In this document: positions 26,045-35,078 of the stretch, one piece after another
Layout of the letters: each line of letters opens with the position of its first letter
Numbering within the stretch: position 1 is the first letter of the stretch
Assembly (NCBI RefSeq): GCF_900103365.1
Contig: NZ_LT629703.1
Span: 1,798,001 to 1,862,000 of the forward strand
Length of the DNA: 64,000 nt
Direction: 5' to 3'
Source: Afipia sp. GAS231
Lineage (GTDB): Bacteria > Pseudomonadota > Alphaproteobacteria > Rhizobiales > Xanthobacteraceae
Position numbers and translations under genes: made by a program
Notes under the pieces: model-generated
What the model saw: only the letters and a program-made list of their open reading frames with translations
Told to the model about the DNA's origin: nothing
Databases searched by the model: none

Positions 26045-26646
26045 TCGCGCTGCAGTGGGTCAGGACTCCTGCAGCATTTGGCCGAACGCCGCAGTGGAAC
26101 CGGCACCGACTTCGCTTGACACATGCCGATATCTGCCGCAGCATTTCCGACGCTGCACCTGCCGGGGTATCGGAGCGCGCGGCTCCCCGCTTCGCAGGAA
26201 TTGACGCCTGGTCATGTGATCGAGACGGCTCGCAGCGGGGACGGACGCAAGTTCGTAGGCCAACTCTTGAGGAGGAGCATGACGCCACCGGATCAGACTG
26301 GTGACCTTGCTCAGCGCAAGGTTCCGGCGCGCTTGAGGTGAAAGCAGCTGTTTGCCTCATTGCACCGTCTAAAATCGAGAATACCCCACGGGACTGGAAC
26401 GCAAAGGCCACGCGCTCTCCGGATCCTTAGATCATACTGGTTTATACCAGCCATCCTTCGCTAAAACGAAGATGCAGGGCCCCGCGATGCCTTAGATGCA
26501 CCGGGGCCCACTCGTTTGAATCACCCAATTCAGCCGTCTGGATTTCCATCGTGTGGATTTCCATCGTGCGATCGGCGTTGCCGGCTCGGGCACGTGACCC
26601 AATGCATGGTTCCGTGTTTTATTCGGCTGGGGATAATGGCCCGAAC
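26045..26646. other. Intergenic region without a convincing gene
   Basis: About 600 bp follow the monooxygenase. Short frames exist on both strands but none shows a known domain. A 20-codon frame at 26279-26341 is preceded by GAGGAGGAG, with only a few bases of spacing to its ATG. A hairpin lies at 26477-26509. I see no insertion-sequence ends or transposase remnants. Confidence 0.5.
26477..26509. repeat. GC-rich inverted repeat (hairpin)
   Basis: GGGCCCCG and CGGGGCCC are perfect eight-base arms with a 17-base loop. No T-run follows on either strand, so it is not a standard terminator. It lies 170 bp before the isomerase gene and could be a transcript end or leader structure. Confidence 0.5.
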
Positions 26647-26679
26647 AAGGACCAGCCAAGGACCCGCCAAGGACCAGCG
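26647..26679 (+). repeat. Three tandem 11-bp repeats, each with a ribosome-site-like core, abutting a start codon
   Basis: AAGGACCAGCC, AAGGACCCGCC and AAGGACCAGCG follow one another without gaps, and the third ends right before ATG 26680. Each unit has an AAGGA core, so three potential 16S-pairing sites sit at about 6, 17 and 28 bases from the start codon. Copy number could tune translation of the isomerase. Confidence 0.7.
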
Positions 26680-27309
26680 ATGGAAAAGCCGCGCGTACGC
26701 GTCTACACCGACTACAAGAGCCCCTACGCCTTCGTCGCCAACAAGCGGCTGTTCGAACTCGAGCAGCAATACAACATCGAGCTGGAATGGCTGCCCTACA
26801 CGCTGCGCGTTGCCGAATTCATGGGAACGGTGGAAGCGCGCACGCCGCATTTCTGGCGCAAGGTACGTTACGCCTACATGGACGCGCGGCGCTACGCCAA
26901 CGCGCAAGGCCTCACCATGAAAGGCCCGCGGCGCATCTATGACGCCTTCTATTCCAGCGCCGGCATGCTGTTCGCGCAACGCCACGGCCTGTTCCGACCC
27001 TACCATGACACGGTGTTCCGAAGGTTCTGGAACCACGACCTCGAAATCGACGAGTTGTCGGACATTTCAGGCGTGATCGCCTCGGTCGGTGGCTCGGCGA
27101 AAGACTTCGAGGCCTATGTTCACGGCCCGGCCCGCGCGGAGCATGACCGCATCATCGACGAGGCCGAAGCGCTCGGCGTGTTCGGCGTGCCGACCATGGT
27201 CTTCAACGGCGAACTGTTCTGGGGCGGCGACCGCATCGACCTTCTAGTCGAGCGCATCAAGAACCCGGAGTCGATCGCAACGGCGCTGGGCAGCCGGCAC
27301 CGGAAATAA
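26680..27309 (+). CDS. DsbA-family / 2-hydroxychromene-2-carboxylate isomerase-like protein
   Basis: ATG 26680 gives 209 residues. The thioredoxin-like start VYTDYKSPYAFVANKRL has Ser-Pro where DsbA has a CxxC pair, as in glutathione-dependent 2-hydroxychromene-2-carboxylate isomerases and kappa-class GSTs. The C-terminal GVFGVPTMVFNGELFWGGDR is the conserved cis-Pro region of the DsbA fold. A cytoplasmic glutathione-dependent isomerase or transferase is likely and disulfide formation is not. The gene stands on its own, with three tandem ribosome-site repeats before the ATG. Confidence 0.85.
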   Translation: MEKPRVRVYTDYKSPYAFVANKRLFELEQQYNIELEWLPYTLRVAEFMGTVEARTPHFWRKVRYAYMDARRYANAQGLTMKGPRRIYDAFYSSAGMLFAQRHGLFRPYHDTVFRRFWNHDLEIDELSDISGVIASVGGSAKDFEAYVHGPARAEHDRIIDEAEALGVFGVPTMVFNGELFWGGDRIDLLVERIKNPESIATALGSRHRK

Positions 27310-27361
27310 GCCCCGGCCTCCGGTTTAAAATCTGTTTACCATCCTCACGTAGCCTTGAGGG

Positions 27362-27658
27362 ATGTTCGAGATACCGGAACCAGGCACGTTCGCGGAAAAC
27401 ATCCCGATTGCCTACGATGCACCCGCCGACCTGAAGAAGTGGCCCTCGCTGAACAACCAGCGGGTCACCAGCAAGACGCCGTATATGGTCTACAACGGCA
27501 CCCTGGCGGGCTGCATCCGGGAATTGCTGGCCAAGCCGATCAAGCAGATTTCGCTCTACGACATCGTCACCGAACGCCAACCGGCCTTCGATGGCAACGT
27601 GCTGTCGCCCGGCATCGCCGCCGAAATCGCGATGCGCAAGGATTTCCCCAAGGGCTAG
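27362..27658 (+). CDS. Small protein of unknown function (98 residues)
   Basis: A 98-residue soluble, mixed-charge protein beginning MFEIPEPGTFAENIP. It has no signal peptide, membrane segment or motif I can name. GAGGG lies directly before ATG 27362. That it is a real, conserved gene is supported by a second, truncated copy of its 3' end at 33986-34063, in which 23 of the last 24 residues are the same. It lies 52 bp after the isomerase and converges with the pyruvate kinase gene. No function is proposed. Confidence 0.7.
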   Translation: MFEIPEPGTFAENIPIAYDAPADLKKWPSLNNQRVTSKTPYMVYNGTLAGCIRELLAKPIKQISLYDIVTERQPAFDGNVLSPGIAAEIAMRKDFPKG

Positions 27659-27707
27659 GACGCGGACGCGCCCAGCCGCACGCCAGCAGTCGGATCACCG
27701 CGACCGT

Positions 27708-29123
27708 TCAGACCTGCACAATCTTCAACATGTTCGTTGTTCCGGATATCCCGACCGGACTTCCCGCCGCAACGACAATGGTGTCACCCTTGTTTGCGAA
27801 GCCCTCCCTGAGCGCGGTCTCGCCAGCAAACGAGCTCATCTCGTCCAGCGAGCCAATCGCAGGCACTTCCACCGAATGAATCCCCCAGGCCAACGTCAGG
27901 CGTCGCGCCGTCTCCACGCTCGCGGCCATGCTGAGAATGGAAGTCGCCGGCCGTTCACGCGATGCGCGCAGACTGCTCGAGCCGGAACTGGTGTAGGTGA
28001 CGACCGCGGCGATGGGCAGCAGATCGGTTGCCAGCCGCATGCTGGCACTGATCGCGTCCGGAATAGTGGCGGCGGGCGCCGGACGCGCCGCATCGCTCAT
28101 CCGGCGGTAATACCCCCGATCGTTCTCCGCGGCCTTGATGATGCGGTCCATCATCGTCACCGCCTCGATCGGAAACTTTCCGGATGCCGATTCCGCCGAA
28201 AGCATCACCGCATCGGCGCCGTGATAGATGGCCGAAGCCACGTCGGAAGCTTCGGCGCGGGTGGGCGTCGGAACCTCGATCATCGACTCCAGCATTTGCG
28301 TCGCGACCACGCTGGGCTTTCCTGCGAGCCGGCAGGCACGAACGATTTGCCGCTGGATCGGTGGTACCTGTTCGGGAGCCATTTCGACGCCGAGGTCGCC
28401 ACGCGCGACCATCACCGCATCCGAAAGCGCGACGATGGCATCGAGATGTTCGACCGCCGAAGGCTTTTCCAGCTTTGACATCACCCCTGCGCGTCCGGCG
28501 ACGATGCTGCGGACTTCTTCGACATCCTCCGGCCGTTGAACGAACGATAGCGCCACCCAGTCCGCGCCAAGTTCAAGGCCGTACGTCAGGTCAATCCGAT
28601 CTTTGGGCGTCAGCGCTGAAAGCGGTAGCACGGCTCCGACGACACTTACTCCCTTGCGGTCGGACAACGGGCCGCCCACTAGAACCCGTGTCGTCGCCCT
28701 ACCCGCGTCACACGACTCGACTTCCAGGCGGACTTTGCCGTCGTCAAGCAGAAGCTGAACACCGGGAGACAGTGCCTGGAAGATCTCCGGATGCGGCAGG
28801 CCTACCCGCGCGCCGTCTCCCGGCCCGCCACCAAGGTCGAAATCAAACCTGGCTCCGGTGATCAGCATCACCCGCCCTGCCGCGAATGTGCCAACCCTCA
28901 GCTTGGGCCCTTGCAAGTCTACGAGAACCCCGATGGGCCTGCCCACGTCCTTCTCAATTGAGCGGATAATGTCGTAGCGCTTCTTGTGATCCTCGTGGGT
29001 GCCGTGGCTGAAGTTCAAACGGAACACGTCCGCCCCGGCGTCAAAGAGGCTACGAACAATTTCCGGACTTGAGCTTGCGGGACCCAGGGTCGCTATGATC
29101 TTGGCGTTGCGGTAACGGCGCAT
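27708..29123 (-). CDS. ttuE: Pyruvate kinase of the tartrate cluster
   Basis: The 471-residue protein shows pyruvate kinase motifs in order: KIIATLGPASSS at the N-terminus, FRLNFSHG near residues 35-42, the active-site lysine segment MSKLEKPSAVEHLDAI, GDLGVEMAPEQVP, and ATQMLESMIEVPTPTRAE. It makes pyruvate and ATP from phosphoenolpyruvate and ADP. It is the last gene of a cluster with the order known for ttu of Agrobacterium vitis. There it would finish conversion of tartrate-derived glycerate, via 2-phosphoglycerate, to pyruvate. The housekeeping pyruvate kinase is presumably elsewhere. Confidence 0.93.
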   Translation of the reverse strand: MRRYRNAKIIATLGPASSSPEIVRSLFDAGADVFRLNFSHGTHEDHKKRYDIIRSIEKDVGRPIGVLVDLQGPKLRVGTFAAGRVMLITGARFDFDLGGGPGDGARVGLPHPEIFQALSPGVQLLLDDGKVRLEVESCDAGRATTRVLVGGPLSDRKGVSVVGAVLPLSALTPKDRIDLTYGLELGADWVALSFVQRPEDVEEVRSIVAGRAGVMSKLEKPSAVEHLDAIVALSDAVMVARGDLGVEMAPEQVPPIQRQIVRACRLAGKPSVVATQMLESMIEVPTPTRAEASDVASAIYHGADAVMLSAESASGKFPIEAVTMMDRIIKAAENDRGYYRRMSDAARPAPAATIPDAISASMRLATDLLPIAAVVTYTSSGSSSLRASRERPATSILSMAASVETARRLTLAWGIHSVEVPAIGSLDEMSSFAGETALREGFANKGDTIVVAAGSPVGISGTTNMLKIVQV

Positions 29124-29161
29124 GTTGTGTCGCGGCCCTAACCGGCCGGCCTTTCCTGGGA

Positions 29162-30424
29162 TTAGATGATGAGGATGGCGCGGAAATCGTTGACGTTGGT
29201 CAGTGTGGGCCCGGTGATGATTTGATCGCCGAGAGCTTCGAAGAAGGAGTGACCGTCATTATCGGCCAGGCGCTGCTTGGCATTGATTCCACGGTCGACG
29301 GCCCGAGCGAGGGTGTCGGGAGTTATGATGGCGCCGGCGATCTCTTCGGCGCCATCTACGCCGTCGGTATCACCAGCCAGCGCGAACACGCGGGGTTGGC
29401 CGTCGAGCTCGACGGCCAGCGAAAGCAGAAATTCGACGTTGCGGCCTCCGCGCCCTTTCCCTTTGACGGTGACGGTCGTTTCGCCTCCCGACAACAGCAC
29501 GACGGGTGGTACGGCCGGCTGGCCTCGTAGCGCCGCCTGCCGCGCGATCCCTGCCATCACCCGGCCGACCTCGCGCGCTTCGCCCTCAAGAGCGTCACCG
29601 AGAATGAGAGGCGTCACTCCGTTGTTTCGGGCGAGGTCCGCGGCCGCCTCCAGCGAAAGCTGAGGCGTGGCGATGATGGCCGTGCTGGAATTGGCGAGCC
29701 GGGGCGCACCCGACTTTGGGGTTTCGTCCGCAGCGCGGATCAGATGATCAATTGCGGAACGCGGTTCGGTAATCCCGTATTTTTCCATCACGGCGCGGGC
29801 TTCGGCAAAAGTCGAACTGTCGGGAACGGTCGGACCTGAGGCGATCACGGCCGGATCGTCGCCCGGCACGTCCGAGATCACGAGAGTCAGGAGTTTGGCC
29901 GGATGGGCCGCTGCCGCGAGCCGGCCTCCCTTGATCGCCGAGAGATGCTTGCGCACGATATTCATCTCGCCGATCGAGGCACCGGACCGGAGTAGTGCTG
30001 CGTTGACGGCCTGCTTGTCTTTCAGGGTCAGGCCCAACGCGGGCAGGCTCAGGAGAGACGATCCGCCACCCGAGATCAGCGCTAAAACGAGGTCGTCGGG
30101 GCTCAACCCCTGGACCATTTCCATGATACGCCGGGCCGCGCGATGACCGTTTTCATCGGGAACCGGATGCGAAGCTTCGACGATTTCAATGCGTTCGCAG
30201 GGTACGGCGTGGCCGTACCGCGTCACCACAAGTCCTTCCAGCGGGCCGGGCCAGAGATCTTCGACGGCCTTTGCCATCGCGGCCGACGCCTTTCCGGCGC
30301 CGATCACCACGGTGCGCCCCTTGGGCGGCGGAGGAAGAAACGCCGGAATGCGAAGCCTGGGTGAAGCCGCGCCAATCGCCGCATCGAACATCGCCTTGAG
30401 CAGTTGTCGCGGCTCGCCAAGCAT
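29162..30424 (-). CDS. ttuD: Glycerate 2-kinase / TtuD-type hydroxypyruvate reductase (MOFRL family)
   Basis: I start at ATG 30424 (420 residues), where MLGEPRQLLKAMFDAAIGAA matches the family N-terminus. VVIGAGKASAAMAKAVE lies near residues 40-56, LISGGGSSLL near 120, and the C-terminal MOFRL domain contains ALAGDTDGVDG. Proteins of this family were first called hydroxypyruvate reductases in tartrate utilisation but several were shown to phosphorylate D-glycerate at C2. With tartrate dehydrogenase before it and pyruvate kinase after it, the kinase function gives a complete route. Confidence 0.92.
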   Translation of the reverse strand: MLGEPRQLLKAMFDAAIGAASPRLRIPAFLPPPPKGRTVVIGAGKASAAMAKAVEDLWPGPLEGLVVTRYGHAVPCERIEIVEASHPVPDENGHRAARRIMEMVQGLSPDDLVLALISGGGSSLLSLPALGLTLKDKQAVNAALLRSGASIGEMNIVRKHLSAIKGGRLAAAAHPAKLLTLVISDVPGDDPAVIASGPTVPDSSTFAEARAVMEKYGITEPRSAIDHLIRAADETPKSGAPRLANSSTAIIATPQLSLEAAADLARNNGVTPLILGDALEGEAREVGRVMAGIARQAALRGQPAVPPVVLLSGGETTVTVKGKGRGGRNVEFLLSLAVELDGQPRVFALAGDTDGVDGAEEIAGAIITPDTLARAVDRGINAKQRLADNDGHSFFEALGDQIITGPTLTNVNDFRAILII

Positions 30425-30517
30425 TGGACGTTTCCTGCAGCACCGCACGGAGCGAGGCGCTGTCGCATTGAACTCAGTGGCTGCCGGCCCGCGAGATGGG
30501 CCGGCAGAATGGACCGA

Positions 30518-31594
30518 TTAGTCGTTGGCCTTTCGCAACTCTTCGCATACCGCATCGGTCACTTGCTTGGTGGTGGCCTTGCCACCAAGGTCGGGGGTGT
30601 GCAGCGACGGATCGGCGGTCACCCGCTCGATGGCTTTCATCAGCCGGTCGGCCGCCGGCTTCTCGCCCAGATGCTCTAGCATCATGACCGCCGTCCAGAA
30701 GGTCCCAACCGGATTGGCGATACCCTTGCCGGTGATGTCGAAGGCCGATCCGTGGATCGGCTCGAACATCGACGGCGCATTCCGCTCGGGGTTCAAATTG
30801 GCGGTGGGTGCAATGCCGAGGGAGCCTGCGAGAGCCGCCGCGAGATCCGAAAGAATGTCGGCATGCAGGTTGGTTGCCACGATCGTATCCAAAGTCTGCG
30901 GCTTCATGGTCATCCGCATCGTCATGGCGTCGACCAGCATTTTATCCCAGGTGACATCAGGAAATTCCTTCGCGACTTCGGCGGCGATCTCGTCCCACAT
31001 CACCATCGCATGACGCTGCGCGTTGCTCTTGGTGACGACGGTCAGCAGCTTGCGCGGGCGGGACTGCGCCAGCTTGAACGCGTAGCGAATGATACGGGCG
31101 ACCCCGGTTCGCGTCATGATGGAGACATCGGTGGCGACTTCTTCAGGCAGCCCGCGATGCACCCGGCCACCAACGCCGGAATATTCGCCTTCCGAATTTT
31201 CGCGCACGATCACCCAATCCAGTTCCGGACCGGAAACATCGCGGAGCGGGCTGGTGATTCCCGGCAGCACCCGGGTCGGGCGCACGTTGGCGTATTGGTC
31301 GAGCGGCTGGCAGATCGCAAGGCGCAATCCCCACAAGGTGATGTGGTCGGGAATGTCGGGTGCACCGACGGAACCAAACAGAATGGCATCGAACTTTCTG
31401 AGCTGATCCACGCCATCGGCCGGCATCATGACGCCGTGCTTCCTGTAGTAATCCGAGCCCCAGTCGAAATCCTGAAAATCCAGCTTGAATTGACCGTCGC
31501 GCTCGGCGCAAACCTTGAGCGCCTGCACGCCCGCCGCAACAACCTCGGGACCGATTCCATCTCCGCCCATGGCGGCAATCCGGTGAGTACGCAT
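30518..31594 (-). CDS. ttuC: Tartrate dehydrogenase/decarboxylase
   Basis: This 358-residue member of the isopropylmalate/isocitrate dehydrogenase fold has GGDGIGPEVVAAG near residues 10-22, RENSEGEYSGVGGR with the substrate arginine region, and the cofactor segment NLHADILSDLAAALAGSLG followed by APTANLNPE. Tartrate dehydrogenases of this group are NAD- and Mn-dependent and oxidise or decarboxylate tartrate and D-malate. The neighbours (MFS transporter, TtuD-type and pyruvate kinase genes) support tartrate. D-malate as main substrate cannot be excluded from sequence. Confidence 0.92.
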   Translation of the reverse strand: MRTHRIAAMGGDGIGPEVVAAGVQALKVCAERDGQFKLDFQDFDWGSDYYRKHGVMMPADGVDQLRKFDAILFGSVGAPDIPDHITLWGLRLAICQPLDQYANVRPTRVLPGITSPLRDVSGPELDWVIVRENSEGEYSGVGGRVHRGLPEEVATDVSIMTRTGVARIIRYAFKLAQSRPRKLLTVVTKSNAQRHAMVMWDEIAAEVAKEFPDVTWDKMLVDAMTMRMTMKPQTLDTIVATNLHADILSDLAAALAGSLGIAPTANLNPERNAPSMFEPIHGSAFDITGKGIANPVGTFWTAVMMLEHLGEKPAADRLMKAIERVTADPSLHTPDLGGKATTKQVTDAVCEELRKAND

Positions 31595-31636
31595 TTTTCT
31601 GCTCCGTATGTTTTCTGATCGTGATGCTTTGGGCGG

Positions 31637-32935
31637 TTAGTGATCGAAGTGCGGTTGAGCCGCCGTCGACTGGTTCGAGCGTGATAGAACGAGTGTGAGA
31701 ACGGCCGACAGGACAAGCAGGCCGGCGACAAAGTACAGGCCGCCGAGAAAGCTGCCGGTCGAATCCTTGATCCAGCCGATCATCGCGGGCCCGGCAAAAC
31801 CGCCGAGGTTACCGATCGAATTGATCGTCGCGATGCCCGCAGCGGCCGCGGATCCGGACAGGAACATGGTCGGCATCGCCCACAGCGGCGGCTTTGCCGA
31901 ACTGATGCCGATATTGACGAGCGTGAGCGCCGCAACGACGGAGACGACCGATCCGGCGGATCCCGCGAGCATGAGACCCGCCGCGGCGGCGACGCAGGCG
32001 CCGACGACATGCCAGGTACGCTCGTTGGTCTTGTCCGAATGGCGGGCCCAGAGCACCATCGCAATCACGGCAACCGTCGGCGGAACGGCGTTCAGCAGGC
32101 CAACCTGCATGGTCGACAAGCCAAACTCCTTGATGATCTGCGGCGCCCAGATGCCAAGGGTATAAAGTCCGGCCGAGGTGCCGAAGTAGATCAGCGACAG
32201 CGCCAGCACACGAATGTCGGCCAAACCGCGCCAGATGCTGTGGCTGGCGGTCGCGGCCTTGGCGGCATGTTCCGCGTCCATTTCATTGACAAGCCAGGCG
32301 CGCTCATCATCTTTCAGCCACTTCGCCTTTGCCGGCTTGTCGGTCAGGTAGCCGAGAACGACGAAGCCAAGGAGAACCGCCGGGATCGCCTCCATGATGA
32401 ACATCCACTGCCAGCCCTTGAGCCCGAGCAGACCGTCCATCTCCAGCAACGCGCTTGAAACCGGCGAACCAAGAACCACCGAGATCGGCGCCGCCGCCAT
32501 GAACAACGAAACCACGCCGGCGCGGTAACGCGCCGGGAACCAGAAGCTGAGATAGAGAATGATGCCGGGGAAGAAGCCGGCCTCTGCCGCGCCGAGCAAA
32601 AAGCGCAAGGTGAGGAAGCTCCTCTCCCCCTGAATAAACGCAAAAGCACCAGAAACCAGCCCCCAGGTGATCATCACCCGGGCGATCCAGAGCCGCGCGC
32701 CGACCTTTTCGAGGATCAGGTTCGAGGGCACCTCGAACAGAAAATATCCAAGGAAGAAAATGCCGGCGCCGACGCCGAACACCGACGACGAGAACCCCAG
32801 GTCCTTGTTCATCGTCAACGCGGCGAAGCCGATGTTCACCCGGTCGATGAAAGCGATGAAATACAGCAGCATGATAAAGGGAACGATGCGGAAGCTGATC
32901 TTTCGCAGCACGCGCTTTTCCAGCTCGGCACTCAT
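31637..32935 (-). CDS. ttuB: MFS transporter, anion:cation symporter family (tartrate type)
   Basis: ATG 32935 follows GAGGAG and gives 432 residues. An open frame further up to 33025 has no ribosome site. Twelve membrane helices are visible in two halves joined by a charged loop near residue 200. The ACS-family signature at helix 1 is FIAFIDRVNIGFAALTMNKD. Such carriers import organic anions with protons. It is the first gene of the minus-strand ttu operon and divergent from the LysR gene. Confidence 0.92.
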   Translation of the reverse strand: MSAELEKRVLRKISFRIVPFIMLLYFIAFIDRVNIGFAALTMNKDLGFSSSVFGVGAGIFFLGYFLFEVPSNLILEKVGARLWIARVMITWGLVSGAFAFIQGERSFLTLRFLLGAAEAGFFPGIILYLSFWFPARYRAGVVSLFMAAAPISVVLGSPVSSALLEMDGLLGLKGWQWMFIMEAIPAVLLGFVVLGYLTDKPAKAKWLKDDERAWLVNEMDAEHAAKAATASHSIWRGLADIRVLALSLIYFGTSAGLYTLGIWAPQIIKEFGLSTMQVGLLNAVPPTVAVIAMVLWARHSDKTNERTWHVVGACVAAAAGLMLAGSAGSVVSVVAALTLVNIGISSAKPPLWAMPTMFLSGSAAAAGIATINSIGNLGGFAGPAMIGWIKDSTGSFLGGLYFVAGLLVLSAVLTLVLSRSNQSTAAQPHFDH

Positions 32936-33036
32936 GGGGGCTCCTCGCCTGGTCTGTTGCTTTTGATTTTCCGCGCCGTCCGACGCGTTGAAGTCCACCC
33001 TGAGGCCAGGGCCGGCAGGACTCAATTGGCTGCGGT

Positions 33037-33057
33037 TTATACAAAAAAATGATATAA
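33037..33057. promoter_or_regulatory. Candidate LysR (TtuA) operator
   Basis: TTATA and TATAA are inverted with an 11-base spacer, the LysR-box geometry. The site lies 22 bp before the LysR ATG, in the 143-bp gap to the divergent MFS gene. It is AT-rich in GC-rich surroundings. Confidence 0.5.
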
Positions 33058-33078
33058 TCGAGATCCAGGAGAGAACCG

Positions 33079-33984
33079 ATGGATCTTCACCAATTGCGAT
33101 GCTTCGTGGCTGCGGCCGAAGATCTGCATTTCGGCCGGGCCGCGCAGCGGCTGGAAATGCTGCCTTCGGCGCTTGGCCGCTTTATCAGGCTGCTCGAGGA
33201 AGACCTCGGCACCCGGCTGATGATCCGCACCACCCGCAGCGTCGCGCTAACCGACGACGGTGCGGCTCTCCTCAAGGAGGCGCGCGCGCTGCTGTCGCAA
33301 GCCGAGGCGCTCGCCGCCAAATTCCGGACCCGTGGCCGAAATCAGGCCGCCACGATCCGCGTCGGGGCGATCGATAGCGCCGCCGCCGGGCTGGTGCCGA
33401 TGCTGCTGCACGACTTCCGGGAGCAGCGGCCCGACGTCACGGTGCAACTGGCCGAGGATAAAACCATCCGCTTGATTCCCCGGCTTCTGTCCGGCCGAAT
33501 CGATCTTGCTTTCGTCCGTCCTTCCGAAACGCCGGACAAGCGGCTCGAATTCATGTTTCTCTTTCATGAAACCGCCGTGGTTGCCGTTCCCGACCATCAT
33601 CCGCTTGCAGCAAAGAAGCGAGTGACGATTGCCGACCTCGCAAACCAGCCGCTGATCGTGCCAGAACGTCGTTCCCGACCGCACAGCCACGATCTCACCA
33701 TGAAACTGTTTGCGGAAGCCGGGCTGGAGGCCCGCATCGTCCAGATTGCGGATGAAAAGCAGACCATCGTCAATCTTGTGTCGGCTAAACTGGGGGTCGC
33801 GATCGTCCCGAAATGGACGTCGCGCATGGCGGCCCGTGGTGTTCGCTACGTCCGGCTTGCGACGTCCAACTTGAACAAGTTGCCGCTGGCGGCGGCCTGG
33901 ACCCGCGGCACACGCGATCCCGTCAGGGACGACATGCTGAAGATGCTCAGGGCTCACCTATCGCGCTACGAGCGAGATGCGTGA
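33079..33984 (+). CDS. ttuA: LysR-family regulator of the tartrate cluster
   Basis: The 301-residue product has the LysR helix-turn-helix ([20 protein letters not shown], then [16 protein letters not shown]) and an effector domain. AGGAG at 33068-33072 gives a good start at ATG 33079. It is divergent from the transporter gene of the tartrate operon, as ttuA is in Agrobacterium vitis. Tartrate or a product is the expected inducer. Its stop is followed within two bases by a copied fragment of the 98-residue gene. Confidence 0.9.
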   Translation: MDLHQLRCFVAAAEDLHFGRAAQRLEMLPSALGRFIRLLEEDLGTRLMIRTTRSVALTDDGAALLKEARALLSQAEALAAKFRTRGRNQAATIRVGAIDSAAAGLVPMLLHDFREQRPDVTVQLAEDKTIRLIPRLLSGRIDLAFVRPSETPDKRLEFMFLFHETAVVAVPDHHPLAAKKRVTIADLANQPLIVPERRSRPHSHDLTMKLFAEAGLEARIVQIADEKQTIVNLVSAKLGVAIVPKWTSRMAARGVRYVRLATSNLNKLPLAAAWTRGTRDPVRDDMLKMLRAHLSRYERDA

Positions 33985-33985
33985 A

Positions 33986-34063
33986 ATGGCCTTCGACGGC
34001 AACGTGCTGTCACCCTGCATCGCCGCCGAAATTGCGATGCGCAAAGACTTTCCGAAGGGTTGA
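33986..34063 (+). pseudogene. Truncated duplicate of the 3' end of the 98-residue gene
   Basis: Translated from ATG 33986, this fragment encodes 25 residues ending in a stop. After the Met, 23 of 24 residues equal the C-terminus of the protein at 27362-27658 (one Gly to Cys change), with mostly third-position differences in the DNA. The 5' three quarters of the gene are absent: the LysR coding sequence ends at 33984. It is therefore a partial copy left on the other side of the ttu cluster, unless the 25-residue peptide is itself used. Confidence 0.8.
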
Positions 34064-34146
34064 GTACGTCTACCGATAAGTCCGGTACCGCAGCCGAAGG
34101 AAGTCAGGCGCGTGGCGCGCCCGGTAAAGGGACGAAATGCGCGCTT

Positions 34147-35076
34147 TCAAGTCGCCTCGGCTTCGATGCATCCTTGCATGATGCTGTCGATCTCGGCGCG
34201 TGAGAGGACGCCGATCTCGGCTACGAACACGATCCGTGTCCGCGGTTTTCCTGCTGCCGGCGGCCCGCCTGGCGCCAACGTCGCCCGCCCGCCGGCAAAC
34301 TGAAATACCATCAAGCGGCCGGGCTGCTCCACGGTGTCGAACAGACCCTTCGCCCGCGCCAGCTTCGGAGCAAGCCGACCGATAGCCTCCTGCAACCGGG
34401 ACAACGACACCGGCTGTTCCGACGTCCAGCTCAGCGTCTCAAACCGATCTGCCGCCGGCCCTCGTCGCCCTGCTTCGCGCGGGACCGGCACACGATCCAC
34501 GTCCGGGAAAAGAAGCGCTGTCGGGATCTTGCCATGCGGCGCATCGACCAGCACCGACGCCGGACGCATCGCCCGGACCGCGTCGCGCACCCGCGCGTGG
34601 TTGGCCGCGTCCGCCAGGTCGACCTTACTGAGCGCGATCACATCGGCAGCCCGGATCTGAGAACGCAACAGCGCATCGTCCAGCTTGGCCACCGGAGCCG
34701 TCGCGTCCACCACGCACAGCACCGTTTCCAACGGCGCCTCCCGCCAGATCATCGGGTCCATGAGGTTGCGCACGATATCGGTCGGGTCGGCTACCCCGCT
34801 GGTTTCGATCACGATGACCTCCGGCTTCGGATCACGCCGCAGCAGGAGCGCCAGCGTGCGCAGCAGATCGCCCTCGAGCGAGCAGCAGATACAGCCATTG
34901 CTCAGGCTCACCACGCCATCGGCACCCGTGATCAGCTCCGCATCGATATTGATCGCGCCGAAATCGTTGACGACGGCGGCAATCCGCCTTCCTCCGGCAT
35001 GCGCCAGCAGGTGGTTCACGACCGTGGTCTTGCCCGCTCCGAGGAATCCGGCCACGAGCACAACCGGGACCGACAT
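34147..35076 (-). CDS. COG0523 (CobW/YjiA-type) GTP-binding metallochaperone
   Basis: The 309-residue protein has Walker A GFLGAGKTT at residues 10-18 and the metal-binding CxCC motif GCICC at 61-65. A switch region ETSGVADPTDIVRN follows, then a C-terminal CobW_C domain from about 215. COG0523 proteins bind zinc, cobalt or iron and use GTP to deliver the metal to client enzymes. It begins two bases after the stop of an amidohydrolase gene, a metal-dependent enzyme class, so that enzyme is the natural candidate client. No cobalamin biosynthesis genes are near. Confidence 0.92.
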   Translation of the reverse strand: MSVPVVLVAGFLGAGKTTVVNHLLAHAGGRRIAAVVNDFGAINIDAELITGADGVVSLSNGCICCSLEGDLLRTLALLLRRDPKPEVIVIETSGVADPTDIVRNLMDPMIWREAPLETVLCVVDATAPVAKLDDALLRSQIRAADVIALSKVDLADAANHARVRDAVRAMRPASVLVDAPHGKIPTALLFPDVDRVPVPREAGRRGPAADRFETLSWTSEQPVSLSRLQEAIGRLAPKLARAKGLFDTVEQPGRLMVFQFAGGRATLAPGGPPAAGKPRTRIVFVAEIGVLSRAEIDSIMQGCIEAEAT

Positions 35077-35078
35077 CT

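Noticed and set aside
26477..26509. GC-rich hairpin as a rho-independent terminator
   Set aside because: No T-run follows on either strand and the loop is long, so I list it only as an inverted repeat.
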